A stretch of 64,000 bases of DNA from Paraburkholderia bryophila (lineage in GTDB: Bacteria > Pseudomonadota > Gammaproteobacteria > Burkholderiales > Burkholderiaceae). The notes under the pieces are model-generated. The model did no database searches. It was not told where the DNA came from and saw nothing but the letters and a program-made list of their open reading frames with translations. The position numbers and the translations under genes are program-made. Positions 16,615 to 25,642 of the stretch are shown here, in pieces; the stretch's first letter is position 1, and each line of letters opens with the position of its first letter. The stretch is from assembly GCF_003269035.1 (NCBI RefSeq), contig NZ_QLTK01000005.1:186001-250000 (forward strand), read 5' to 3'.

Positions 16615-17754
16615 ATGCAAGCATCCGCACGCCTTCTACTTTGCGGCGCCCTGTGCGCGGCCAGCGGCGCCGCAGCGGCCCAATCGAGCGTGACGCTCTA
16701 CGGCATCATCGACACCGGTATCGAGTACGTCTCGCACGCGAATGCCGCGGGCAAGGGCCTATTCCGCATGCCGTCGGTGACCGGCGAGTTGCCTTCGCGC
16801 TGGGGACTGCGCGGCAACGAAGATCTCGGCGGCGGCTATAGCGCGATATTCACCCTCGAGAGCGGCTTCAACGTGCGCAACGGCGAGCAGGGCCAGGGGG
16901 GCCGACTGTTCGGGCGCCAGGCGTTCGTCGGCATCAAGAGTCCGTATGGCACGGTCTCGTTCGGCCGCCAGTACACCATGACCTACCTTGCGCTGATGGG
17001 CGCGGACCTGATCGGCCCGGACATCTACGGACTCGGTTCGCTCGACGCCTACGTGCCGAATGCCCGCGCCGACAACTCGGTGACCTACCTCGGCAGCTAT
17101 GCGGGCGTGACGCTCGGCGCCAACTACTCGTTCGGACGCGACTCCGCGGGCACCGGCAATTCGCCGGGTCAGGGCACCTGCACGGGTTCGGTGGCCGGGA
17201 ACGCCACGCAATGCCGCGAGTGGTCCGTCATGCTGAAGTACGACACTCCTCTGTTCGGCGTCGCGGCGTCCTATGAAGAACAGCGCGGCGGCAGCGCCGC
17301 GGCGGCGAACTTCTTCGACGGCCTGGCGCCGACGCCCCTCACCAGCGCCGCCGACAAGGACGTCCGCACCCATGTGAGCGCCTACGCGAACCTCGGCCAG
17401 TTCAAGCTCGGAGCGGGCTGGCTCAACCGGCGCGTCGAACCCTCGGCGGTAACGATCGCCGACGTGCGCTCGAATCTGTTCTTCGTCGGCGCGGCGTACA
17501 CCGTCACGCCCGCTTTCATCGTCGACGGCGAGGTCTATCACATCACCAATCGCGACCACGACACGCGCGCCACGATGGGCACGCTGCGCACCACCTATCT
17601 GCTGTCGAAGCGCACCGCTGTCTACGCGCAGGGCTCGTATCTGGCCAACAGCGCGAAAGCGGCCTACTCGGTCAGCGGCGGTGGCGGCGGCACGACACCC
17701 GCGCCGGGCACCGGCCAGACCGGCGTGATGGTCGGCCTTCGTCATTCGTTCTAG
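16615..17754 (+). CDS. Gram-negative OmpC-type porin
   Basis: The 379-residue outer-membrane beta-barrel precursor has a signal peptide ending AAAAQ, then SSVTLYGIIDTGIEYVSH, typical of Burkholderiales porins. RWGLRGNEDLGGGYSAIFTLE follows, and the protein ends in the barrel-closing VGLRHSF with C-terminal Phe. It probably admits aromatic acids for the adjacent importer. The start at 16615 follows GGAGA; a TTG 15 nt upstream is in frame but poorer. It sits 72 bp after the importer and 10 bp before the esterase gene, consistent with one operon. Confidence 0.92.
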   Translation: MQASARLLLCGALCAASGAAAAQSSVTLYGIIDTGIEYVSHANAAGKGLFRMPSVTGELPSRWGLRGNEDLGGGYSAIFTLESGFNVRNGEQGQGGRLFGRQAFVGIKSPYGTVSFGRQYTMTYLALMGADLIGPDIYGLGSLDAYVPNARADNSVTYLGSYAGVTLGANYSFGRDSAGTGNSPGQGTCTGSVAGNATQCREWSVMLKYDTPLFGVAASYEEQRGGSAAAANFFDGLAPTPLTSAADKDVRTHVSAYANLGQFKLGAGWLNRRVEPSAVTIADVRSNLFFVGAAYTVTPAFIVDGEVYHITNRDHDTRATMGTLRTTYLLSKRTAVYAQGSYLANSAKAAYSVSGGGGGTTPAPGTGQTGVMVGLRHSF

Positions 17755-17764
17755 GAGCGCTCGC

Positions 17765-19498
17765 ATGAAATGCACCTCTATCGCGCTCGCCGCTGCCGCG
17801 ACGCTGAGCCTCGCCGCGTGCGGCGCCAACGACGTCGGCAGCACCGCCACGACCAGCGCCAGCAGCAGCGCATTGCCGCAACTCGGCGCCGCTACGTCGG
17901 CGACGCTGGCGGGCAACTGCGCGGCGCTCGCCGCGAAGCTCAGCTTCGCGAACACCGTCTTCACCTCCGTCACCGACGTCGCGGCCGGCACCCTTGCGGT
18001 GGCCGGCAAGCCGATCGCCGAACACTGTCTGGTCCAGGGCAGCATGAATCAGCGCGCGAGCAGCGTCGACGGCAACACGTATGCGATCGGCTTCGAGATG
18101 CGTTTGCCGCTCGCATGGAATGGCCGCTTTTTCTATCAGGCCAATGGCGGCCTTGACGGTAACGTGGTCACGGCCACCGGCGAGATCGGCGGCGGCGGGC
18201 CGAACACCGACGCCCTCAACATGGGTTTCGCGGTGATCAGCTCGGATTCGGGGCACAGCGCGGCGCAGAATCCGCTGTTCGGCCTCGACCCGCAGGCGCG
18301 CATCGACTACGGCTACAACGCCGTCGCCGTACTCACGCCGATGGCCAAGCAGGTGATCAAGCTCGCGTACGGCAAGGCGCCCGATCGCAGCTACTTCGAC
18401 GGCTGCTCCAACGGCGGCCGCCATGCGCTCGTTGCGGCGGCGCGTTCGTCGGGCGATTACGACGGCATCATTGCCGGCGATCCGGGCTTCCATCTGCCGA
18501 AAGCGGCGATCGGCGAAATGTGGAGCGCGCAACAATTGGCGACCGTGGCGACCGCGACGACGGCAAACGGCCTGCCCGACATCACGACGGGCTTCACGGC
18601 CACGGAACGTCAGATGGTCGCGTCGAAAATACTGGCGAAGTGCGATGCGCTCGACGGTGTCGTCGACGGCCTCATCCAGGATATCAAGGCATGCCAGGCG
18701 AACTTCAGCCTCGCCAGCGACGTCCCCACCTGCAGCAACAACGTCCGCGACGGCACCTGTCTGACCGCCGCGCAAAAGACCGCGATCGGCAACCTGTTCT
18801 CCGGAGCGCGCAACAGCACCGGCACGGCCCTGTATGCGAGCTATCCCTACGACGCGGGCCTCGGCCCAGGCTGGTCGGCATGGAAGCAGGCGAATTCGAT
18901 CACGCTCGACCCGGCCGCTGCGGCGTTCACGTTCACCACGCCGCCGCAAAGCGCCTCGGTGTTGAGCCAGTTGTCGGCGTACGCGCTGAACTTCAGCATG
19001 GACACCGACGCGCCCAAGATTTTCGCCACCAGCGGCGTGTATAGCGAGTCGGCCTGGTCGTTCATGACGCCGCCGGACGAAACCAACCTCAGCGCGCTGA
19101 AGCTGCGCGGCGCGAAACTGATGGTCTATCACGGCACCAGCGATCCGGTGTTTTCGTCGAACGACACGACCGACTGGTATCAACGGCTCGCCACGGCGAA
19201 CGGCGGCGATGCGTCCAATTTCGCGCGTCTTTACACGATCGCCGGGATGAACCATTGCAGCGGCGGTCCGAGCACCGATCAGTTCGACCTGCTCACGCCG
19301 CTGATCGCGTGGGTCGAACAGGGCAAGGCGCCGGACAGCGTGATCGCCGCCGCGCGCGACGCGAGCAACCTCGTGCCGAACGCCGACGTACCCGCCGCGT
19401 GGGGGGCGGGACGCACGCGGCCGCTCTGCGCGTATCCGAAGGTGGCCCGCTACCAGGGCGGCGATGTCAACGCCGCGAGCAGTTTCGTGTGTCGCTGA
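17765..19498 (+). CDS. Tannase/feruloyl-esterase family lipoprotein
   Basis: The 577-residue precursor has a lipoprotein signal ending LAAC (Cys19). The serine-hydrolase nucleophile motif GCSNGGRHAL has Ser215, preceded by the Cys that in this family forms a disulfide next to the catalytic triad. The C-terminal NHCSGG supplies the expected His-Cys. Family members release ferulate, gallate or similar phenolic acids from esters. Its position in a transporter operon under the ferulate regulator suggests hydrolysis of ester-bound hydroxycinnamates outside the inner membrane, followed by uptake. A strong hairpin at 19548-19574 follows. Confidence 0.88.
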   Translation: MKCTSIALAAAATLSLAACGANDVGSTATTSASSSALPQLGAATSATLAGNCAALAAKLSFANTVFTSVTDVAAGTLAVAGKPIAEHCLVQGSMNQRASSVDGNTYAIGFEMRLPLAWNGRFFYQANGGLDGNVVTATGEIGGGGPNTDALNMGFAVISSDSGHSAAQNPLFGLDPQARIDYGYNAVAVLTPMAKQVIKLAYGKAPDRSYFDGCSNGGRHALVAAARSSGDYDGIIAGDPGFHLPKAAIGEMWSAQQLATVATATTANGLPDITTGFTATERQMVASKILAKCDALDGVVDGLIQDIKACQANFSLASDVPTCSNNVRDGTCLTAAQKTAIGNLFSGARNSTGTALYASYPYDAGLGPGWSAWKQANSITLDPAAAAFTFTTPPQSASVLSQLSAYALNFSMDTDAPKIFATSGVYSESAWSFMTPPDETNLSALKLRGAKLMVYHGTSDPVFSSNDTTDWYQRLATANGGDASNFARLYTIAGMNHCSGGPSTDQFDLLTPLIAWVEQGKAPDSVIAAARDASNLVPNADVPAAWGAGRTRPLCAYPKVARYQGGDVNAASSFVCR

Positions 19499-19905
19499 GA
19501 CGCCGGACGACATCGGCGGCGCGAACGGGCGTTCGCGCCGCGATACTGCGGGCGCGCTTGCGCTTCGCGCCCGCTTCTTCGTTGCAAGGCTTTGAAAAAA
19601 ACCGCCCGCCGTCGCGTGGGTTATCCGCCGACACGCCGGCGACAATCTGCTGACAAGCCGCTAAAAAGCCCGACCGACGAACTCGGCCGGCAACCCCTCC
19701 CGCTCCCCGCCCGCACGACGGCGCAGGGCACCGCACGCTTGCGGTTCGCCAACTGTGCCGTGGCCAGATAGAATTCCCCGTTAAGCAACGACACGCTTCC
19801 CCCGCACTCGCGAGCAGGAACGCGGATTGCTCACAAGTTTACTTCGGGCGATTGCCGCCTCACGCACGTGCCGTCGCTTTTCCGCACTTTGAATGACACA
19901 TCGAC
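19499..19905. other. 407-bp spacer with two hairpins
   Basis: Two GC hairpins lie just after the esterase gene. The remaining roughly 300 bp up to the KaiC-like gene contain no supported gene. Confidence 0.6.
19518..19580 (+). terminator. Tandem GC hairpins after the esterase operon
   Basis: GGCGCGAAC / GTTCGCGCC (19518-19526 with 19531-19539) is followed by GCGGGCGCG / CGCGCCCGC (19548-19556 with 19566-19574) and a T-rich TTCTTC. This is the probable operon end. Confidence 0.65.
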
Positions 19906-21423
19906 ATGACAATCCACGAATCCCCGACGTCGTCCTCGCCAGCGCTCCCATTGAGCGCGGCCCGGTCTGACGCGGCCCGCGCCAATGTGGAGACGGGTGT
20001 GCCGGGTCTCGACGAGATCCTGGGCGGCGGTCTGGTCCGCGGCGGCGTCTATCTGCTGGAAGGCATGGCCGGCGCCGGCAAGACGATTCTGTCGAGCCAG
20101 ATTGGTTTTCATCGTGTAAGCCGGGGCGAGAAGGTGCTGTACATGACCCTGATCGCCGAATCGCACGACAAACTGCTGAGCCACCTCAAAGGCCTGAGTT
20201 TCTTCGACGAGAACGCCGTCGCACAGCAAATGCTGTTCGTGTCCGGCTATCACGAACTGATGCAGGACGGCCTCGACGGCTTCCTGAAACTGATCGCGTC
20301 GAGCATCTACGATTACCGGCCGAGCCTGATGATCATCGACGGTTTTCGCAGCGCGCGCGAATTCAGCGAAACCGAGCTGTCGCTGTCGAAGTTCATTCAC
20401 GAACTGAACGCGCTGGTCGCGGCCATGGACTGCACCACCTTGCTGCTCGCACCGCTGTCCGGCAACGAGCCGCATCCGGAACACACGCTGGTCGACGGCC
20501 TGATCGAGCTGAACCGCTATAACGACGGCATGCGCCGCGCCCGCGAAATCGAAGTGCACAAGATGCGCGCGCGCAATCACCTGATGGGCAAGCACTTCTT
20601 CCGCATCGCCGAAAGCGGCCTGCTGATGTTCCCGCGCATGGAAGCGCAGTCCGCCGCGCCGCCCGGCCCGGTGGATCTGAAATCGCGCCTCGGCTTCGGC
20701 CTGCCGCATCTCGACGCGCTGCTCGGCGGCGGCTTCGCGCAAGGTTCCACGACCACGCTGATCGGCCCGTCGGGGGTCGGCAAGACACTCCTCTGCCTGC
20801 AATTCCTCGCGGCCGGCGTGGCGCGCGGCGAGCGCTGCCTGTACCTGGGCTTCTACGAGGGGCCGCAGCGGCTGATCGGCAAAGCCGAGGCCGTGTCGAT
20901 CGCACTGACCGACGCGCACGGGGACGGCCGCCTGATCATTCAATGGCAGCCGGCCGTCGAACTCGCCATCGACGAGCTCGCGGCTACCGCGCTCGCCGCG
21001 GTCAAACGGATCGGCGCCACGCGTATCGTGATCGACGGCGTGGAAGGTTTTCGCGACTCGGCGTTACGCACCGAGCGTTTCGGCCTGTTCCTGAATGCGT
21101 TTCTACACCAGCTTCGCGAAGCTTGCGTTACCACGCTGCTCACCGAAGAACTACCGCTATACGCCGACCCCGGCCACGCGAAGAGCGTACGCGTCTCGGC
21201 GCTGACCGAAAACCTCGTGCTGTTGCGCTACGCCGAAACCGACGCCGGTTTGCGCCGGATGATTTCGGTGGTCAAGCAACGCGAAAGCGCGCACGACACC
21301 TCGTTGCGCGAACTTGTGATTTCATCCGAGGGTCTCGATGTGATGGAAAGCGCGGTCAGTCCCGCCAGCGTGGTCTCGACGCCCGGCTTGTCGGCCACGC
21401 TGCAAGCGCGACGAAATCCGTAG
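19906..21423 (+). CDS. KaiC-like double RecA/ATPase signalling protein
   Basis: The 505-residue protein has two RecA-like KaiC domains. The first carries GMAGAGKT (residues 53-60) with Walker B LMIIDG; the second carries GPSGVGKT (287-294). Both have a GLDEILGGG or LDALLGGG N-terminal turn as in circadian KaiC. No KaiA or KaiB is nearby. Non-cyanobacterial KaiC-like ATPases are commonly linked to two-component signalling, which fits the receiver protein encoded 6 bp downstream. The biological output is not deducible. The start at 19906 is the first ATG ahead of the domain. Confidence 0.85.
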   Translation: MTIHESPTSSSPALPLSAARSDAARANVETGVPGLDEILGGGLVRGGVYLLEGMAGAGKTILSSQIGFHRVSRGEKVLYMTLIAESHDKLLSHLKGLSFFDENAVAQQMLFVSGYHELMQDGLDGFLKLIASSIYDYRPSLMIIDGFRSAREFSETELSLSKFIHELNALVAAMDCTTLLLAPLSGNEPHPEHTLVDGLIELNRYNDGMRRAREIEVHKMRARNHLMGKHFFRIAESGLLMFPRMEAQSAAPPGPVDLKSRLGFGLPHLDALLGGGFAQGSTTTLIGPSGVGKTLLCLQFLAAGVARGERCLYLGFYEGPQRLIGKAEAVSIALTDAHGDGRLIIQWQPAVELAIDELAATALAAVKRIGATRIVIDGVEGFRDSALRTERFGLFLNAFLHQLREACVTTLLTEELPLYADPGHAKSVRVSALTENLVLLRYAETDAGLRRMISVVKQRESAHDTSLRELVISSEGLDVMESAVSPASVVSTPGLSATLQARRNP

Positions 21424-21429
21424 CCGCCC

Positions 21430-21780
21430 ATGAAAACCATTCTGGTCGTGGACGACGAGTTCGACATTCTCACGGTCTGGCGACTGCTGCTGGAACGGCA
21501 CGGCTATGCGGTGCTGACGGCGTCGAACGGCGCCGCCGCGCTCGAACAGATACGCAACACCCGGCCCGATATCATCGTGTCGGACTGCATGATGCCGATC
21601 ATGTCCGGGCAGCAACTGTGCGCGGTGCTGAATGCCAACGCAGATCTGCGCGACATTCCAATCCTGCTGTGCAGCGCGGCGGCGGACATCCCCGTCCAGC
21701 CGAATCCTCATATCGAATACGCGCGCAAGCCGCTTTCTTTCGACGTCCTGCTGCAAACACTGCAGCGCCTCGCCCCCTAA
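21430..21780 (+). CDS. Single-domain CheY-like response regulator
   Basis: The 116-residue receiver domain alone has acidic pocket DDE near the N-terminus, phospho-acceptor Asp in IIVSDCMMP, Ser in LLCSAAA and Lys in YARKPL. There is no output domain, so it probably works by protein contact. It starts 6 bp after the KaiC-like gene, so the two are co-transcribed and likely form a signalling pair. No histidine kinase is in the window. Confidence 0.9.
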   Translation: MKTILVVDDEFDILTVWRLLLERHGYAVLTASNGAAALEQIRNTRPDIIVSDCMMPIMSGQQLCAVLNANADLRDIPILLCSAAADIPVQPNPHIEYARKPLSFDVLLQTLQRLAP

Positions 21781-21925
21781 TCCGGTACCGGGCGGCCAGC
21801 GGCCGCTCCGGGTCGGTCCAGCGAAGTCCGGCGAGCGGCCCGTCACCTCTCGCCATTCAGCTCCCTAGGTAAAACCCCCGATTCCTGGCACCCCTCAGTC
21901 GGACTACTCTCGGCCAATCCATTTT

Positions 21926-21952
21926 ATAGAACATCGTTCTATCTGATAGAAC
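21926..21952. promoter_or_regulatory. Inverted repeat operator plus third half-site before the MFS operon
   Basis: ATAGAAC at 21926-21932 and GTTCTAT at 21936-21942 form a 7-bp inverted repeat around ATC. Another direct ATAGAAC lies at 21946-21952, two helical turns from the first. The layout suits an IclR- or GntR-type regulator, but none is encoded alongside. Confidence 0.65.
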
Positions 21953-21985
21953 AATCGAGACGAGCAACAGCCGAAGGAGGATTCC

Positions 21986-23419
21986 ATGGCCAGCCTGCCG
22001 ATCGATGCGCGACGCGCGTCGTCCGATTCAAACGCCGGGACGCCGGGGCTCACGCCCGGCATCAACGCGCGCATCGACCGTCTGCCCGCCACGCGCGCGG
22101 TGTGGATGCTGGTGTTCCTGCTGTCGATCGGCGGCTGGTTCGAGTTTTACGATCTGTTCTTCACCGCCTATGTTGGCCCCGGTCTCGTCAAGACCGGCAT
22201 GTACGCGACGACCACCGCGTCGTTCTTCGGCGTCTCGGGTCTCGGCGCGTTCGTGGCGGCGTCGTTCGCCGGGCTGTTCATCGGCACGTTCTTTCTGGCG
22301 GGCATGGCCGACCGTTATGGCCGCAAAACCGTCTTCACCGTGTCGCTGCTGTGGTATTCCGTGGCCACGCTGATCATGGCGTTCCAGAGTTCCGCACCCG
22401 CCATCAATCTGTGGCGACTGATCGCCGGCATCGGCGTGGGCGTTGAACTGGTGACGATCGATACCTACGTCAGCGAACTCGTGCCGAAGCACCTGCGTGG
22501 CCGCGCGTTCGCATTTGTCCACCTCGTGCAGTACACCGCGGTACCCTCGGTCGCGTTCCTCGCCTGGTGGCTGGTGCCGCGCACACCGTTCGGTCTCGAC
22601 GGTTGGCGCTGGGTGGTGATCATCGGCGCGTTGGGCGCGGTCGTGGTGTGGGCGATTCGCCGGCGCGTGCCGGAAAGCCCGCGCTGGCTCGCGCAACAAG
22701 GGCGCACCGCCGAAGCCGAGCAGGTGCTGCAGACCCTGGAAGCCAAGGTCGCCGCGCAATACGGCAAGCCGTTGCCGCCGCCGGTGCCGACCGTCGAACC
22801 GGCCACCACCAAAGCCGCCTTCCGCGAAATCTGGCAACCGCCGTATCGCCGCCGCGCGATCACGATGCTCGTGTTCAACCTGTTCCAGGCAATCGGTTTT
22901 TACGGCTTCGCCTCGTGGGTGCCGACGCTGCTGGTGTCCAAAGGCGTGACGATCACGCACAGCCTGCTGTACTCGTTCGTGATCGCGATTTCGAATCCGT
23001 TTGGACCGCTGCTCGGCATGGCGATCGCGGACCGGATCGAACGGAAGACGTTGATCGTGCTGTCGGCGCTCGGCATCGTCATTTTCGGCAGCCTGTTCGC
23101 CACCCAAACCTCGCCCGCCATGCTGATGGTGCTCGGCGTACTGATCACATTGTGCGGCACGCTGCTGTCGGTCGGCTATCACGCCTATCAAACGGAACTG
23201 TTTCCCACGCGTTTGCGGGCGCGCGCGGTCGGCTTTGTTTACTCGATGTCGCGTCTGTCCGCGATGTTCTCGGGTTTCATGATCGCGTTCGCGTTGCGTC
23301 ACTTCGACGTGACCGGTGTGTTCGCGTTGATCAGCGTGTCGATGGTGATGGTGATGGGGGCAATCGGCATTTTCGGACCGCGCACCAACAACCTCAATCT
23401 CGACGAAATCTCGCATTGA
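21986..23419 (+). CDS. MFS transporter (sugar/organic acid porter type)
   Basis: The 477-residue, 12-helix major facilitator starts with a soluble N-terminal tail followed by VWMLVFLLSIGGWFEFYDLF. ADRYGRKTVF is the conserved cytoplasmic loop motif, ELVPKHLRGRAFA the second half of the first domain signature, and PESPRWL sits in the middle loop. The substrate is probably the organic acid handled by the CoA-transferase and lyase encoded directly downstream (16-bp and 2-bp gaps). AAGGAGG precedes the ATG. A three-part operator lies 34-60 bp before the start. Confidence 0.85.
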   Translation: MASLPIDARRASSDSNAGTPGLTPGINARIDRLPATRAVWMLVFLLSIGGWFEFYDLFFTAYVGPGLVKTGMYATTTASFFGVSGLGAFVAASFAGLFIGTFFLAGMADRYGRKTVFTVSLLWYSVATLIMAFQSSAPAINLWRLIAGIGVGVELVTIDTYVSELVPKHLRGRAFAFVHLVQYTAVPSVAFLAWWLVPRTPFGLDGWRWVVIIGALGAVVVWAIRRRVPESPRWLAQQGRTAEAEQVLQTLEAKVAAQYGKPLPPPVPTVEPATTKAAFREIWQPPYRRRAITMLVFNLFQAIGFYGFASWVPTLLVSKGVTITHSLLYSFVIAISNPFGPLLGMAIADRIERKTLIVLSALGIVIFGSLFATQTSPAMLMVLGVLITLCGTLLSVGYHAYQTELFPTRLRARAVGFVYSMSRLSAMFSGFMIAFALRHFDVTGVFALISVSMVMVMGAIGIFGPRTNNLNLDEISH

Positions 23420-23435
23420 ACCAGAGGCTTTTGAC

Positions 23436-24635
23436 ATGACGCTGCCGTTGGCTGGAGTCCGCGTACTGGACTTATCGAATGTATTGGCGGGGCCGTTTTG
23501 CGCGTATCAACTCGCGCTGCTCGGCGCCGAAGTGATCAAGGTCGAGCATCCCGAGGGCGGCGATCTCGCACGGCGGCTCGGCGCCGACAAGGAAGCGTCG
23601 GCGCGCAACATGGGCGCCTCGTTCGTCGCGGTGAACGCGGGCAAGCAGTCCGTCACGCTCAATCTGAAGGACCCGCGCGGCAAGGAAATTCTGCGCGAGC
23701 TCGTCAAGACCGCCGACGTGCTCGTCGAAAATTTCCGGCCCGGCGTGATGACGCGCCTCGGGCTCGATTTCGACGCGCTGCGCGAGGTCAATCCCCGGCT
23801 CGTGTACTGCGCGATCTCCGGCTTCGGCATGGACGGCGAGTTTGCGAAACGCCCGGCCTACGATCAGATCATTCAAGGCATTGCCGGCGTGATGAGCGTG
23901 ACCGGCGACGCCGACAGCGCGCCGTTGCGGGTCGGCTATCCGGTGTCGGACACGGTGGGTGGCCTCACCGCCGCGTTCGGCATCTGCGCGGCGCTGCTCG
24001 ACGCGCGGGCCACTGGACACGGCCGCATGCTCGACGTGTCGATGCTCGAAGCCACGCTCGCGACCATGGGCTGGGTCGTGTCGAACTATCTGAACGCCGG
24101 TGTCACGCCGACGCCGATGGGCAACGAGAACTTCACCGCAGCGCCGTCGGGTACGTTCAGAACCGGCGACGGCCCGCTCAATATCGCGGCCAACGAAAAC
24201 AAACAGTTCGCGAGCCTGTGCGAACTGATCGGCCGCGCCGATCTGCTCGACGACCCGCGTTTTGCCGAACGCAATGCGCGCAAGCTGAATCGCGCGGCGC
24301 TGAAAGCGGAAATCGAAGCGGCCCTCGCGAGCGACAGCGCCGCGAACTGGGAAGCGAAGTTTTTCGAAGCGGGCGTGCCGGCCGGTCGCGTGATGTCGGT
24401 GCCGGAAATCCTGGCGCATCCGCATCTGGCGTCGCGCGCGTTCATCCGCGAATTTGCCGGTACGCACGACACCGACCGGCAACGCGTGACGCGCGCGGGT
24501 TTTCGTCTGCATGACGCGGATACCGCGCCCGCCACCCCTGCGCCGGTCCTCTCGGCCCACACCCGCGAACAACTTGGCGCACTCGGTTACGACGATGCGC
24601 AAATCGACGAACTGCGCGCCGAAGGAGTGATCTGA
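23436..24635 (+). CDS. CaiB/BaiF-type (class III) CoA-transferase
   Basis: The 399-residue family III CoA-transferase starts PLAGVRVLDLSNVLAGPF. KVEHPEGGDLARRLG follows, then NLKDPRGKEILRELV and VLVENFRPGVMTRLGLD. The catalytic aspartate region lies near YCAISGFGMDGEFAKRPAYD. These enzymes move CoA between carboxylic acids. Placed before a citrate-synthase-fold lyase, it probably activates a tricarboxylic or hydroxy-dicarboxylic acid for CoA-thioester cleavage. The exact donor and acceptor cannot be read. Confidence 0.9.
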   Translation: MTLPLAGVRVLDLSNVLAGPFCAYQLALLGAEVIKVEHPEGGDLARRLGADKEASARNMGASFVAVNAGKQSVTLNLKDPRGKEILRELVKTADVLVENFRPGVMTRLGLDFDALREVNPRLVYCAISGFGMDGEFAKRPAYDQIIQGIAGVMSVTGDADSAPLRVGYPVSDTVGGLTAAFGICAALLDARATGHGRMLDVSMLEATLATMGWVVSNYLNAGVTPTPMGNENFTAAPSGTFRTGDGPLNIAANENKQFASLCELIGRADLLDDPRFAERNARKLNRAALKAEIEAALASDSAANWEAKFFEAGVPAGRVMSVPEILAHPHLASRAFIREFAGTHDTDRQRVTRAGFRLHDADTAPATPAPVLSAHTREQLGALGYDDAQIDELRAEGVI

Positions 24636-24637
24636 CC

Positions 24638-25462
24638 ATGACGCAAACATTCGACGCGGCCAGGCTTGCCGCCGACTATTGGAGCACCTCGATCATCGAC
24701 ATCCATCCGGGTTCGATCAAGGTGCGCGGTTTTCCGATTCAGGAGCTGATCGGCAACGTCAGCTTTCCTCAGATGATCTGGCTGATGCTGCGCGGCGAAT
24801 TGCCCGACGCGGCGCAGGCACGCTTGTTCGAGGCCGCGTTGGTGGCGTCCGTCGATCATGGCCCGCATGCGCCTTCAATCGCGATTTCGCGGATGGCGAC
24901 CAGTTGCGGCCTGCCTTTGAACGGCGCGATGGCCTCGGCGATCAACGCACTGGACGACGTGCACGGCGGCGCCGGACAGCAGGCGGTCGAACTGTACGAT
25001 TCGATCGGCGCGCTGATGGAGGCGGGCGCGACGCTGGACCACGCGGTTGAACAAGGCGTGGATGCCTTCACGGCAGCGCACGGCAAATATCTGCCCGGCT
25101 TCGGACACCGTTTCCATCCGGTCGATCCGCGCGCTGTGCGGCTGCTCGCGCTGGTCGACGCAAGCGTCGCCGAGAAGCACATCAGCGGACGCTATGCGAC
25201 GATCGCGCGCGGCATCGAAGCGCTGCTCCAGCGCCGCAAAAGCAAGCCCGTGCCCATGAATATCGACGGCGCGACCGCGGTGATCTACGCCGAACTCGGT
25301 TTTGCACCGGAACTGGCGCGTGGCGTTTTCTGCCTGTCGCGCGCGGTCGGGATTCTGTCGCACGCCTGGGAGCAGCGCGGACGCCATGAGCGCAACAAGG
25401 GCCCCATGCCGCGCCAGATGAGCTACACGTACACGGGCGAGCCCGAGCGTCATCTGCCCTGA
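24638..25462 (+). CDS. Citryl-CoA lyase-like protein (citrate synthase C-terminal fold)
   Basis: The 274-residue protein is much shorter than citrate synthase (about 430). It keeps the citrate-synthase core pattern: an HG(P)HAPS-type His segment, ALDDVHGGAGQQ, PGFGHRFHPVDPR and a C-terminal SHAWEQR. This short form resembles the citryl-CoA-lyase group rather than a synthase. Together with the preceding CoA-transferase it suggests cleavage of an activated 2-hydroxy acid into acetyl-CoA or a 2-oxo acid. It starts 2 bp after the CoA-transferase stop codon, so translation is probably coupled. Confidence 0.8.
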   Translation: MTQTFDAARLAADYWSTSIIDIHPGSIKVRGFPIQELIGNVSFPQMIWLMLRGELPDAAQARLFEAALVASVDHGPHAPSIAISRMATSCGLPLNGAMASAINALDDVHGGAGQQAVELYDSIGALMEAGATLDHAVEQGVDAFTAAHGKYLPGFGHRFHPVDPRAVRLLALVDASVAEKHISGRYATIARGIEALLQRRKSKPVPMNIDGATAVIYAELGFAPELARGVFCLSRAVGILSHAWEQRGRHERNKGPMPRQMSYTYTGEPERHLP

Positions 25463-25642
25463 AGCGGGCCGCTCCTCAGCCCGCGACGCCCGCCAAAGCC
25501 CGCCGACCCACGTTGAGACGATCGCGCGATTTGTTGAGTTTTCTCCGCGTTCACCGTAAAGCCGCCGCCTTTTACAGTACGTCATCGAACGCGCAACGCC
25601 GGAACATCGGAGCGCGTCGCAACGACAGTGGGAGGTGCGATC

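Noticed and set aside
17672..19645. Large minus-strand frame opposite the porin/esterase genes
   Set aside because: Same antisense artefact. The plus strand has signal peptides, catalytic motifs and ribosome sites.
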